Shown: positions 31,154-43,310, counted from the stretch's first letter. The stretch is DNA of 64,000 nt from Mytilus trossulus (GCF_036588685.1 NC_086380.1:49774544-49838543), one strand, 5' to 3'. Notes: a model not told the origin generated them from the letters alone. A program made the numbers and translations.

Positions 31154-34100
31154 GTAAAATTTTAAAACAATTTTATCAGACAAGAGCCAAGTAATGCATA
31201 TACATGTAATGTGACCTTTTTAAAAAATCATTCGAAATTGGTCAAATCAGTTTAACTTGTGTAAAGGTGACAACTTTTCTTTGATTAGACTGTATGTGAA
31301 ATTTTCCCTGTTTAGCATTTTTTTCTGGCCCTTTTTTTTGAATAATTAGATTTCATAGAACTTTGTTCAGGTTTTGTACTTTAATTTGGTTCAAATTAAA
31401 ATATGTGCTTTCCTAGTACTTTGTGTACAGATATGCAAAAACTTTTGCTCTGTATAATTTCATTTTAGAAGGAACCACACCCTGCATTTTACAACAAGTC
31501 TTGAGAGTTCAATTACTTATAAGGATATGCATTATAACCTTGACTTGTGAGTCATTGGAATATAAGATTGTTTTGAAAGGTTTGCTGGCTATAGCTATTA
31601 TCTTGAATTTTCAGCAACCATTTGACACTAACCTTTCACTTATGTATTTGTTTATCACTTTTTAAACTTCAATGATCATTGCTCATTGTGAACTAATAAA
31701 CTGCACTTCAGAGATGCACTCAAGTTTTCCAGGGAGTCATTATAAGCTGATATTCATAATATTAGATATGGTTTGATTTCTTCTTATTTCTCATTGGTTT
31801 ATTTGGTCACATGTTTTCCAATATACATTTTGTATTTTTTACCATTTTGATATATTGACTCAGCTTTACTATATTTAGAAATGATTGATGCCATGTTACT
31901 AAAAGAAGTAACATTGAGTCAATATCGTTTTCAAATTTACACTAATATCTACATGTACATACATGTATGTGATATCTGATGTACAGTGTTTCTCATTTCC
32001 CGTTTTTTTTAGAAAGATTAGACCGTTGGTTTTCCCGTTTGAATGGTTTTACATGTCTGGTAATTTTGGGGCCCTTTATAGCTTGTTGTTCAGTGTGAGC
32101 CAAGGCTTTGTGTTGAAGGCCATACTTTGACTTATAATGGTTTACTTTTATAAATTAATATTTGGATGGAGAGTTGTCTCATTGGCACTCATACCACATC
32201 TTCCTATATCTATGTAACATATATATACCTGGTAAACATTAGGGATTTTCACTCAGTCAATTCGTTATATATTGACCGTTCAATTATATTGAACCTCAGA
32301 CTTTGTCCTTGTCAATATAATCTGAATAGGTCCTAACATGTATATATTGTACTGACCTCGTCAAAAGACCATAATTGATAAAAATCAGGTGGTAACTTGT
32401 CATTGCATATAGCTCTCTACAAAAGTTTACAACAACAAAAATTAAATGCAAAATCATGTGAAAAAATATCAATAAAAAGTAGCTCATTTTATTTTAAATG
32501 AATAGTAGTATTAGTCATGTTAGTACATTATACTGATTTCACGGATTTTTTAAACTTAGATTTGAAATATACTTATAATGATTCATACATGTCACATACT
32601 TTTATACTTTTACAGATAGATAACTTTGAAGCAAAATATGGCAGTGTATGGAAGGATTTTTCCCCAGATTATGTTTCATCTAGGAGAAAATCCATGACAG
32701 GAAGGAGATCTGGTATCCATAAGACACTTCCTATGCCTGTAATAAATGATGATGATTTAGAAACAGATGAATTATCAGTACATAACAGATTTGACTCCCC
32801 TGAATTGTTGAGAGCTCCTGACAACTTATCAGCAGACAACTCCCTTAATGGAAAGGAGAACACAAGTGCAGAAACACCTAATTTGATGGTACCTGAAAAT
32901 GACCAATCATCTTCTAAAACACCAGAAGAAATTCTGAAGATGAAAACTCCAAAATCATATGCAGGTGAAAACATATGATTTGTATTTTGTATTTTTAAGG
33001 AAGGAATAGGTCAGTCAGGGGTACTACCTGTACAAGTAATTTTAATTTACTTGAAGAAGTAAAAAAAAATATACGTTTATAAGTAAGTTATAATGTTTCA
33101 ATAATCTCCCCTTAATTTTCTAAAAAATTTACTGATACAAGTATATTTTTTTTACAATCCCACCAAAATTCTTAAGTTTTGAGATGTTAAATCATGCCTT
33201 TAATGATTTTTCCGTCTAAGAGACATGCCTAAATCATTTTTTTTCCCCTACATACTTGTAAATATAAAATTCACTTGTTTAAGTATCCTACAAATTTACT
33301 TATATATGTATACTTTTTATACTTCAAGTTAATAATAATCACTTGTACAAGTAGTACCTCTGACTGTCAATGACTGTAGGTGTGATATTATAAAAGGGCT
33401 AACTTTTCAAGGAAGATATAAATGTTTATTTGTTCCTTAGATTGACTTATACAAACTAATTGATAAAATTAAAAATAGGAATTTCATAAAACATAGGGAC
33501 TCAAAGTTATTATGATTAACAAAAATGACACAAAAAATAATTTAAGGGTTTCAACACGACAGAAAATATTAAGCATTTCATTTGATTTTTGGGATCCAAT
33601 TATATTGATTGCATGAAGAGCCAATTAGATAATTTCCCTTACTGTATATATGTATGTGAAAAACACCACTTCATGTTTTTTAAATATCTTACAAAATGAT
33701 TTTTTCTCAGATTTTTTGGTAAAAATTACAAAATAAATAAGTAATCACTTGAAAATGAGGAGATAACTCTGCCAGAATTCCAACAATAACTGCCATAGCA
33801 AAGTTGGCAATAAATTTTAACCTTGTCCATCTGTTTTTCCCAAAGTCAGATTCTGTTCTCTATCTTTTGTATTGCCTCAACAAAATGATATGAAACTTCT
33901 ACACAATGCTTATTACCACACAACACAGATCATGTTTCGAAATTGGATGGCATCACTTTGACTGTTCTTGAGTTATTTCCCTTTAAACGCATAACAATTG
34001 CAGAGTTTTTGGTTTCTGTTTTCTAACTTTAGTTTGCCTCTACCAAAGGCAATGAAACTTATATACAATACTAAATACCACAAAACTCACATCAAATACA

Positions 34101-37100
34101 AATTTGGGTAGCATCACTCTTGTCGTTCTTCAGTTATGCCCCTTTATAACTTTATATGATATTCCCCATTTTTTCTGTAAAAATCTTTGAATATAAAATA
34201 GCAATAACTGTCGGTCTAATGTGTTGATGCTGAATAAATGTTCAAATTTTGAGAGATAAATGCAATTATTACATGTAGTACATCATTTTTAAGTTAGAGC
34301 AAACAACACAGAAATTCTGCAACCTTTACCTTTTAATGATGCCGGCCTAAAACTACAGAAAAACATTGTCAATGTCATATACTTTGTGAAATACGGTCAG
34401 TGACTGTTTATACACTATCACAAATTATTATAAGGCCAATAACATTTGACTACAAATAGCACATGTACAGCCATGACAGCTGCAGTTTATAAAGATATTT
34501 AATTTTAGAATAAGAAGATGTGGTATGATAGACGTTCAATTCATTTATTACTTTATTTCCATTAATTATTTAAAAATTCTATGGTCAATGTAATAAAATG
34601 AATAACTAATCCAAGATTTAAGATATTGAATATTTAAACCCGTGAGGTATCATCAAAGATAACAAACTAAAGTGCTATACAGTTTCATGGATTAATGTGT
34701 TTGGTCACTTGTTGGACATTTTTCTATATTTGAGTTCTTGTATTAGTTCTTCTGTAATTCATCATAAAACTTTTGTACTCTTTAATTATATGTGTTATGT
34801 CTTATTATTAAAACAGTTTTGACAAGAATATCTTTTGTTTGAAACTGTTATATTTATATGTGAAAAATGCATTTAGTACAATTTATTTTTCAAGTTTGCC
34901 AAATAACATGAATAAGGGGAGATAACTTAATTGACATTATCAGATTATTTTGTAAAAAAAAGTGTTGTTCATTTACCTTTTTGTGCCCCATGCAATGTGT
35001 TGCTGAGGAACATAGAAATACTATGAGTTGTCTGTCCATCTTGTCTTGTTAGTTTCCTCACTTGAACTTTTTTTTTTATTCAGATTTGAATAAAATTTAT
35101 AGCATACGATACCTGCAATGTCTTGGACAATTCAAATATATGCGATTTAATTATTTTAAGAGTTTTGTCCCTTGGAAATATTATTTATATAGAAAATTGC
35201 ATTAAACATGCTCTCATGGGTATAATTTAAACAAGATCTAACAGTGTTTTAAGAAAATCAGGATTACATAATAAAAATTGAACTAGATGCTTCCCTGCTT
35301 GGTACCATATAATATTTTTAAACAAAACAGAAAACAAATGCTCAAACTTTCTGGAACTTGTATAAGATAAGAGATATTTTATTTCTAATAAAGGGCCCAC
35401 AAGGGACATTTAGAGAATACAAGTATATAAGGAAAATGAACATTGATTAGCATAGATACATAGAATTAATTACATGTTCATACACAATTACGATACAATA
35501 AGACTGTAAAATATAAAACCCTTGGATTATAGTATAAATATTGGTTGAGGATACAATGAATATGATGCTTCAAATATTTATTTTCTTCTATGTTTTTTGT
35601 ATTACATGAGCATGATGAGTAAGGGGTAGATATTGAACTGGACAATTAAAAGCAATCTTTCTGATGTTGTTAGAAAGTTCCCTTTTGATTCAGAAAATTG
35701 TCTGCTTTGTCAGACATAAATTATGGGACTTTCAACTGTCAGATATAAAGCAATTTTTAACATGCCACATACTAAAAAGAATATGCTTGGACAATTTTTT
35801 TATTTTTAGTTTATCTTTGAACTACAAAATGCATAAGCATAGCTCAGCAGGATCTCCTAGTGCTGTTGTTTTATTGAATAGTTTAAAAGTATTTCTTATC
35901 TCTTCTGATAATTGAAATAAACTTGAATTGGAACGTGAATATGAAAACTATTATATTTACCTCTTAATATTTTTCATTTGTTTTTGTTTTTAAGGTAAAC
36001 CTGTAAAGGATTTTAGCATTACTCCAGATAATGTTGAAATGCCATTTGAAACAGAGTTTGAAAGTCCTGATTACCCTGAAGGTATTTTGATTGGACAAAA
36101 TGAAGGTATTGATCTGCATCAGAGTCCCATAATGTCAGAAAGATATTCACAGAAGGGAATTCCAGTCACACCTAAGTACAAGACAGTTGACAATGAGTTC
36201 AGAACTCCATGTGCAATTCTAAGATTAAACGATTCTCTACCATATTCCCCATCACAGCCAGTTTTCTCAACACCGTCACTCAATTTACCTAAATCCAATT
36301 CAGAGACACCATTCTCATCACACTCTATTTTTGATCGAGTTGATAATAGTTGTGTATCTTCACCTTGTTCACCGTCAGAATCAGAGATGACAGAATCTTG
36401 TTTAGACATTTGCTCAGAGACTTCTGAAAAGAAAGAAACAGCCAATCAGACAGCACCAAAACAAGAACTGTCTTCAAGAAAACTGTCAAATAAGAAAGTA
36501 AACAAGACAAAAAATTTAGAATCTTCTGGAGAAAAACTTGAGCGAGAAAGAAAAGAAACATCTACATTTTTGTCAATATGTAAATCTCTTGCTAGTAAAA
36601 TTGTAAACGTAGTGCGTAAATCTCCTGAAAATGATACTGATAAACAGACAGAAAATTTAGAAAATACAATTCAAGATTTCTTTCCAGCTACTGAAGTTAT
36701 TGATAACATAGAGGATAAAACACATTTTGATGTAAATTGTGAGACAAAGTTAGTCTTTGAGTGTGAAAAGGAAACATGTGTATCCAATATGCTGCCTTTG
36801 AATAAAACAACAATTACGAAAAAGATTGAGGATTCTGCAAATCATGAGTTGTTATTGACAGTTAGCAATAAACCTGAAAAATCAAACAATGAAATCATTA
36901 ACAAATGCAATAAGAATGTAAAACTTAAAAATCCACAAGAAAGTTTGGGTAAAGAAACAACTGTAAATAAAGATGCTCAGTTGAAAGATACATCAGATAC
37001 AATATCTAGTCATGGTCATACTGAATCATTGTCTGATAATAATGCCAAATCATTTACATTGTTAAAGTCTGTTGGTAAAGAAAAAGAGGGAGAATGTCAT

Positions 37101-38915
37101 ATCAAAGATTTTAATTCAAATTCTGAACGTAGAGCAGTGTCAGAAAAAATACACAAGTCTAATGTGCAGAAACATACTCATTTATTATCAAATGATGCAA
37201 AATCTGTGAGAGGTGTGGAAACTGATCATCTACAAATCACTGACAAAATCTGTTCCAATGATACAGATCAAGAAAGAAATAAGGCACCAAAGAAAGCTGC
37301 CATGAAAAAGCAGAATAAAGCAAAAAGGCTATCCATTGATTCACATATAATGCCTGATATTTCTTCAGAAAAGTTGTCACATGATGCTGCAAAAGATGAA
37401 AAATTAAAGAAGAAAAAGTCATCAACAGCTCGTAGAAGATCAGCTGATCCAGTTCTGTTAGCTCGTATGAGTGAAAAATTTGGGGACAAAGCTGGGCCAA
37501 GCTGGACATGTGCTAAACAGAGTGCTGTTGTGGAAGAAGTAAATGCACAGATAAAAGACAATAGTGTTCCTTCCCTTGAAGAGGAAAAACCTATGAAGAA
37601 AAGGGGGAGACCTACTAAAAGAAATTCAGATATTGGACTTTCTAAACTTAGAAAACAAGACCAGGAATCTATAGACAATAAAGAGAGTACTTGTGAAATC
37701 AATTTAATAAGTGACAAAAGTAAAATAGGAGATGATAAGAATAATGATAATGCATTAAAAGGTGATGTACCCAAAAAGAAAATTGTTCGACCTGCTAGGA
37801 GGAAATCTGCTGATCCAATAATGTTGTCTCACATAAGCAAAGACATAGTTTGTAATGATGATGGCATTTGCTTACAGAGGTCAGAAAACATTGAAGATAC
37901 TCATAAAATAGGTTCTCAAAACACTGATATAAACAAAGCAAACATAAGTAGTGAGGTGATAAAAGTTAGCCAGAGGAAAAGTCGTGCTGCAGGAAGGAAA
38001 TCAAATACATCTGTTAAACTGTCTCAGATTGTTGAGGAAGCTAATGATGATAAAACTGACAGTGCTTATAGCAGTCATTGTAGTGTTGATATTATTAAAG
38101 ATTTTGAAAATATCATCAATGACGATGTTTCGAGTCATGGTATAAATGATGTCGACAAAAAGGGGATAGAAACTAAGCAGTTGGCAGTCAGTGAAACTAA
38201 AGATCCTGACAAAAACATTACAGAAAGGGAAATTTTGCTAAACCATGTAAATAGTGCTGACTTTGACAAAATTCAAGAATTCCTTTCCATGGATGAGGAA
38301 AAACCTATTGTTAAAAGTTCTAAATCTCGACGTAGATCTGCTGATACTCTTACATTGTCTGACAGTGTCTCACATTCTCAGCAGGATGGAAGTTCTGACA
38401 GTGCCTCACATCCTCAGCAGGATGGAAGTTCTGACATTCCATTAAGGAGAACAACCAGAATTAAAAGAAGATCAATTGAAATATATCAAGCTGGTGATCA
38501 TTACCAGAATAATGAATTAGAGAGTTTCTCAGACAGTCCTCATTCACAAGACGACAATAACTCTCCAGGAACAAGTTCATCAGGTGTAAAAGCAAAACCA
38601 GCGCGAAAACGCAAGATGAAAGAGGAGAATGTTGAAGATATTTATAGAAACAAAAATTATAAAAGACCAGATGATAGGGTTTGGGAAACTATATTTGAAT
38701 GTCCTGACGAGCTGAAAAACCCTGACCAACTCCTAAGTAAGAAAAGATTTAAGAGGTCAATTGCTTTTGAGTCTTTAATGCCAACAAAAATAAAGAAACG
38801 AACAAAAAAAGCTGTAGATAATGGCTGGGATGCAAAGAGAAGGAAAAAACAACAGCTCCCAGATGAATTTGTCATAGAAAAACTGGCAGAATTAGATACT
38901 ATATTTAATAGTTGA
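31058..38915 (+). CDS. Large Ser/Lys-rich nuclear protein with AT-hook and RRRSADP repeats
   Basis: Three coding exons, 31058-31153, 32616-32964 and 35995-38915, join GT-AG with matching phases (0, then 1) to give 1121 codons. I do not recognise a named family. The protein is predicted disordered and hydrophilic. Residues about 100-270 are rich in S/T-P sites (KTPEE, KTPKS, SITPD, VTPKY, RTPCA, YSPSQ), as in CDK substrates. Residues 682-690 (MKKRGRPTK) contain an AT-hook core. Five basic modules of the type RRRSADPVLLARM carry their serine at residues 631, 693, 753, 818 and 930. Those serines fit basophilic kinases such as Aurora B. A degenerate RVxF-like PP1 motif (RSIAF, 1069-1073) precedes the conserved-looking C-terminus. 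Length, S/T-P and RRxS content recall mitotic chromatin proteins such as CDCA2 or Ki-67, but no diagnostic domain was seen and this is a weak inference. Confidence 0.8.
31154..32615 (+). other. Intron 1 of the AT-hook protein coding region
   Basis: 1462 bp. Contains a solo retroelement tail at 31981-32213 and otherwise nothing recognised. The 80-codon open frame at 31423-31665 is hydrophobic A+T-rich sequence without supporting features. Confidence 0.7.
31981..32213 (+). repeat. Solo Penelope-like 3' tail
   Basis: About 230 bp nearly identical in order to 6600-6860: GTTTCTCATTTCCCGTTT, GACCGTTGGTTTTCCCGTTT, TTTGGGGCCCTTTATAGC, GTGTTGAAGGCCATACTTTG and CATACCACATCTTCCTATAT. It has no coding part, so it is a severely 5'-truncated insertion in the same orientation as the host gene. 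Confidence 0.85.
32616..32964 (+). CDS. AT-hook protein gene, second coding exon
   Basis: Acceptor ATACTTTTACAG, donor GCAG|GTGAAA, phase 0 to 1; residues 33-148 plus the first base of Gly149. Encodes IDNFEAKYGSVWKDFSPDYV then SSRRKSMTGRRSG and an acidic, Ser/Asn-rich stretch ending KMKTPKSYA. The segment upstream (32517-32615) is open but is intron sequence: the acceptor fits and the join keeps the reading frame. Confidence 0.8.
32965..35994 (+). other. Intron 2 of the AT-hook protein coding region
   Basis: 3030 bp. Holds a two-copy diverged repeat at about 33834-34165 and, near 34975-35060, TGTGCCCCATGCAATGTG..CTGTCCATCTTGTC, another bivalve-type repeat. No gene is seen within. Confidence 0.7.
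33834..34165. repeat. Diverged two-unit tandem repeat, about 165 bp
   Basis: TTGTATTGCCTCAACAAAAT..GAAACTTCTACACAATG and, about 165 bp on, TTTGCCTCTACCAAAGGCAA..GAAACTTATATACAATA, followed in each by ACC ACAC..CACATC / GATCAT, GGCATCACTTTGACTGTTCT or GCATCACTCTTGTCGTTCTT and AGTTAT. Divergence is high. Confidence 0.6.
35995..38915 (+). CDS. AT-hook protein gene, third and main coding exon
   Basis: Acceptor TTTGTTTTTAAG|GTAAAC completes Gly149; residues 150-1121, stop TGA at 38913-38915. Starts KPVKDFSITPDNVE. It carries the AT-hook core (37593-37616), five RRRSADP-type modules, and a 13-residue tandem repeat (SDSVSHSQQDGS / SDSASHPQQDGS, 39-bp DNA repeat near 38357-38434). The C-terminus NGWDAKRRKKQQLPDEFVIE KLAELDTIF is likely folded or helical. 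Antisense open frames of up to 168 codons across this exon are shadows of its codon bias. Confidence 0.88.
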
Positions 38916-40339
38916 TTTAAATACTTACATGTTTAAGAAATGCAACTTTGAAAGTTCAAATAGATATAAAGGTCAAAAAGTTCTCCATTTAACTTAATTT
39001 ATAGGTTCCTATCTTTATATGTGTTAACATAGTTAAGCAATTAGTAATCTTATTTTTACTTCTATTTTAAGGGAGGGGGATTTTTTATACTTAGTGTAAT
39101 TAAGAAAACAGAAAACAATTCAGCATAGATTTTATTTTTTGTAATAATTTTAAACTACAACAAAATTTTAACATTAAATATATGCATAGCTAATTTCAAA
39201 TTACATACATGTACAAATGTACATACAACTTTTCAATTTAGTGTTTCGTTTGACCTGTATGTTGATTAAAGGTCAAATATCAAACAATATTTGATATATT
39301 TATAGCAGGTAATCATGGTAGTATTTATTCCTGTAATCATCTAGGTTATTGTAAAGCGTATTATTTTTGCTTTTCACATTTTCATTTCATAACATATGCA
39401 TGTCATGCATTTTCCATTTAATAAAAATTCAAGCAAGCAAATATTCTTTTGACACACACATGACAAATCATTTGAAGAATTTGTTAACATATAAGGAAAT
39501 TTACCATGTTTACAGACCGATTATTGCAGCAGTTTTCAAAGCTTATTTTATTTTATTTTTTTTTAAGTTAGAAATATTCTACATTCAAATTCCTAGCTAC
39601 AGCCACAGTAAAGGTTACCAAAAAGTTAATTAGATTAGCAACTTTACTTTGTTTTGGTTTATGTGGTTACATGTTAACTGACATTTGATAGTTTTGATTT
39701 TGACTTTCTTTAGGAAAATTATATCTTTAATTTGGACAGTTTGAATTTGATGTGGTGTTTGTTTTTGCTTTCAGTATATACTTAGGATTTACAAAGATAA
39801 GCATCATGATTTACTACTATAAATATTAAGATATGTTGGTAAAAAAGCAACCCAATGAAACCAAATAAATCATAGAAGTCAAAGTATAGTCTTGAACAAT
39901 AGAAATATAACTGTCAATATGCCGCTTTGATACAAAGCAGTTAAAACAGTTCTTTCCTGCAACGAAAGTGACAAAATGCCAGAAGAATATTTCAATGAGA
40001 TGGTTAAATTTTAAATCGAACGTTTTCAAGGAGTAGAAGACCTGAATGATTCATACCTTATCATACAGCTGCTTTATGTTACAAAGTTTCCATCCTTTAA
40101 AGACCTTCACATATTCATTATTCTTGACCCCAATTCATTAATCAGTGACTGCTTAAAACATTTAACAGTAGATTTTTGACATGTGAATTTCTGTATAATA
40201 ATGAAAAATAAGATGACTATTATTAGTATATATGGAAAACTTGCAAGGTCCACATGTCAGTCCGTTAAACACACTCTCGTATGTTCTAAAACACCAAAGA
40301 GATGGAGTTCACCTGATCTTGACCTTATTTTTCATAGTC
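38916..40339. other. 3' untranslated region and intergenic sequence
   Basis: Downstream of the TGA stop; candidate poly(A) signal AATAAA near 39420. No further gene: the open frames at 39367-39633 and 39826-40029 are short and A+T-driven. Around 40300-40339 (GATCTTGACCTTATTTTTCA) begins a piece of the TGACCTTGACC satellite, interrupted by the foldback element that follows. Confidence 0.6.
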
Positions 40340-40924
40340 AAAGGAGTAGGTCCGGTAAGGCCTCATTTTGGCCTCAAATTTCAGTTTCATCTGACGAAAG
40401 ATTTTGACTACTTTTTAAACACTTAAGTGTCTATTTCACTTAATTCAATTAGTTTTTGTGAAAGATTTTAAATAAATTTAGTCATTAAAAACGATCCGAT
40501 TCAAGCTCAAATATGAAACATCTCTCAAATATGCCAAAAAACATCACTTTTCAGATGGTTTTTGTCAAAAATGAAAGTGGCCGCATCCGTGTTCATCCAC
40601 AACCTTTATATATGTTATGTATTATTATAAAATACAACTTACATTTCAATATTAAGGATGAACACGAATGCGGCCACTTTCGTTTTGCATGGAAACCGCC
40701 TAAAATTTAACTAAAATGATAGAATTTTGAAGATTTCAGTAATTTAGCATCACTTAATGGAGCTACAACCCGATATATGTGCATTGTATTGTCAAAAACA
40801 GCCCATGTTTATGTAGCAGAAGCATTCAAGTGTCCAATAAATAACTAAAAGTTTACAATTTCACAATTTTGTTAAACTGCCATATTTTGGGGCCAAAAAG
40901 GGGTCTTACCGGACCTACTCCTTT
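40340..40924. mobile_element. 585-bp foldback element, AAAGGAGTAGGTCCGGTAAG ends
   Basis: AAAGGAGTAGGTCCGGTAAG at 40340 is inverted exactly at the right end (CTTACCGGACCTACTCCTTT ending 40924), and similarity continues inward (TTTTGGCC.CAAA). A second, inner inverted pair lies at 40568-40598 and 40656-40686 (29 of 31 matching; GAAAGTGGCCGCATCCGTGT in the left arm). So the whole element can fold into one long imperfect hairpin. No protein is encoded. It appears to sit within a copy of the TGACCTTGACC satellite, whose words are found on both sides. Confidence 0.85.
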
Positions 40925-40949
40925 TTATTACAGATATAAGTCAGGCAGT

Positions 40950-41115
40950 TTTCATCAGAATTTTCACTGTTAATTGTTAATTTTGTGTTTAAGTCTGATT
41001 TTATGATACTTTAAACAACTTCAACTATATTTAGTGTATGAATTGATTTTATGGTGTACTTTTCTGTCGGGCATGTTCATCTGACCTTGACCTCTTTCAT
41101 GGTTCATAAAGTCTA
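40950..41115 (+). repeat. Satellite monomer (TGACCTTGACC family)
   Basis: TAATTTTGTGTTTAAGTCTG, CAACTATATTTAGTGTATGA, GGGCATGTTCATCTGACC and TTGACCTCTTTCATGGTTCA follow in the order of the unit in the array at 13275-13851, in the opposite orientation. Together with 40300-40339 it flanks the foldback element. Confidence 0.7.
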
Positions 41116-41889
41116 CTTTTTATATACATAATAATATGATCAATAGGTTGACTAAATAAGTTGAATAGAATGATTGCACAGGGAAATGGATTATTGATAT
41201 TATTAATTTTATGTTTTTTTTGGTTTTTTTTAAACCTTTTTCTCAAAGACTTGCATCATTAAATCAATAATGATAAGAAAAGCAGGCTAGACCTTTCAGT
41301 ATGAACACTCATGTATACTACTGAAAACATGAACAATATATTTGATGTATAATGATGATGTTTTTTTTGTTTGCATCAATTGCAGGCAAGACCATGGGTT
41401 CTGGGGAACCAAAATAACTTTTTTGTACCATAAAAAACATATCCCCTGATTTTATCCTGCACTATTACCTTGTCGTAATGATCTGATACAGTGGTTTTAT
41501 TCAAAATACAACAAAATGCAAAATAACACGAGTAATTTAAATATATTGTCCCCAACAAACAATTGTATCGATCTTTGAAATATGTATACATCTAAGTCTT
41601 AGAAAATGTTTATGTAAATATAAAAAATGCATAAAAATTGTAAATATTCATAGAATGAATACAGTATTATTAGCTAGATATTAAATAATAGACAAATATA
41701 TTGTTTTAGAGATTGTGTTGTATTGTATTGGGAAAATTGAAATAATGACAAATAATTAGACAAAGTTTTTTACAGTGTTCAATTGTCTGACAGTGCTAAG
41801 AAAGTCACAATAAGCAAGACATAGCTATGACTATAAAAATGGCTAACAATTAATGAATACAATGTAGCACTGATCAGCACAATCTTATC
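41116..41889. other. Nothing recognised
   Basis: A+T-rich with T-runs near 41213-41232 and 41360. Short open frames only. No repeat match to other parts of the window noticed. Confidence 0.5.
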
Positions 41890-42540
41890 CCTCCCTACTT
41901 TTAAAAGATGAAAGAGGGGCTAAAGATACCAGAAGGACATTCAAACTTATAAATCAAAAATAAACTTACAATTCCACTGCTTAAAAAAACAATAGTACAC
42001 AAGACACAACATAGAAAACAAGAGACTAGGCAATACAAACCCCACCAAAAACGGGGAAGATCTCAGGTGGTCAGGATGGATAAGCAGATCCTGATACACA
42101 TGTTGGTCCTGTCGTGTTGCTCATGCTTTTACAAACCAGGTACATAGTCTAATTGGTAGGTCACAATTGTGCAAAGGGTACAGGATTGAAGTTACAACAC
42201 CAGGAACATATTTGAAATCTGTAACAGATGGCGTCTGTTATATTTATGAAAGGATGATTCCAATTTCACCATTAGGAACTTTTTGTTAAATAGAGTCCTT
42301 CAATGTGAGTAGCAATACTCTAGCAAGGAAATCATGATAGGAAATACAAGCCTGGGATTATCGTATCAATTGAGAGATACAGGTGCTGCTGGGAGTTTAC
42401 TACATAGAAATGGAAAGTTCACAATTGGGATGCTGAACTCAACGCTATTATCGTAGAGATTGTTTTCAACCGACCCTCATTTTCGGTTGCTAGATGTAAA
42501 GACAAGATATTGTGATTTAGTTTTCCTCAGAAAATATGTA
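41890..42540 (-). pseudogene. Decayed reverse-transcriptase element, C-terminal part and 3' tail
   Basis: On the minus strand a fragment reads VEFSIPIVNFPFLCSKLPAA (from about 42450 downward), comparable with the VNFPFLDGDVPLAP segment of the element at 4098-6860, but then loses frame. The following tail contains GACCACCTGAGATCTTCCCC, TTTTTGGTGGGGTTTGTATT and GCCTAGTCTCTTGTTTTCTA, and ends near GGTATCTTTAGCCCCTCTTT. I recognise this tail from memory as a second mussel retroelement lineage related to but distinct from the first. It is 5'-truncated and broken by indels. Confidence 0.6.
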
Positions 42541-43310
42541 TAGGATTTTAATTTAATTAATTTATTGTAATGGAATCCCTATTTCTACATAGATAACGTT
42601 CATTGAAATCCAAAACGTCACAACAGACACCGTCCAAAAAAATGGAAAATTAACAATAGGGAATGAAATACTGTCCCTTTCTTAATATATTTTAGAAAAA
42701 AAGTTTTCCATGTAAAAAAGAAATATGTAATTCCAGGAAAAACAGCTATTACTGTTTATATTTGATTCATTTATTTTCAATTCTATATGATACATTTCAG
42801 CAGTATATTAAAAATAATTTATTATAAACGCAAACATATCAGGATAACTGAAAATTCTCTGTAGATATAATAAGTTAAGATACAATAAATAAGTCCATGC
42901 ATACGTAATTTTGAATATAAAAAAGTACCATGTGTTACACAGTATGTAATTGATAAACATAAAACAATTAAAACAAGTTATAAATCATTATAAATGTCAA
43001 AATTGTATTGTTTGACAATTCAATAATTAATTTTAAATAATGTGTATAAAAAATATAGATAACAATTATTCGACACCCCTGTTTTCACCTGGACATCAAT
43101 ACACCAATATTTCTCCCAGAAAAATCATCACAAACACGTAATTAAAAAATTAAAGAAATTAATAGACGCAAACAACATTTTGACGTTGATTCATGTTCTT
43201 TTCTGAACAAAGGTTATACTTAATATTCACAACACATGTGTGCGGACAACAATGTACGAAACCGACACGATTTACTAAATTAATTAACGAGAAATTATGA
43301 TTAGATCATT
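42541..43310. other. Upstream flank of the surface-protein gene
   Basis: Mostly A+T-rich sequence without a gene. Within the last 120 bp there is a mild rise in CpG (GTGTGCGGACAACAATGTAC and GAAACCGACACGATT), a plausible position for the 5' untranslated region of the gene whose first short coding exon is proposed at 43311. Confidence 0.4.

Noticed and set aside
30881..31165. 94-codon frame reading through the presumed first intron of the AT-hook gene
   Set aside because: It contains a hydrophobic A+T-rich segment directly before a good acceptor (TTTTCTTTTGTAG), best read as intron. The downstream ATG gives a basic N-terminus in keeping with the rest of the protein.
37268..37774. 168-codon minus-strand open frame
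   Set aside because: Lies entirely antisense to the main exon of the AT-hook protein gene. Its composition (Ser/Leu/Phe-rich) is what the complement of Lys/Glu/Asp-rich codons gives.
35995..38915. Naming the gene CDCA2 or MKI67
   Set aside because: Only compositional and loose motif likeness was seen (SITPD, RRRSA, RSIAF). No diagnostic domain such as an FHA domain or a clean RVxF site is present.
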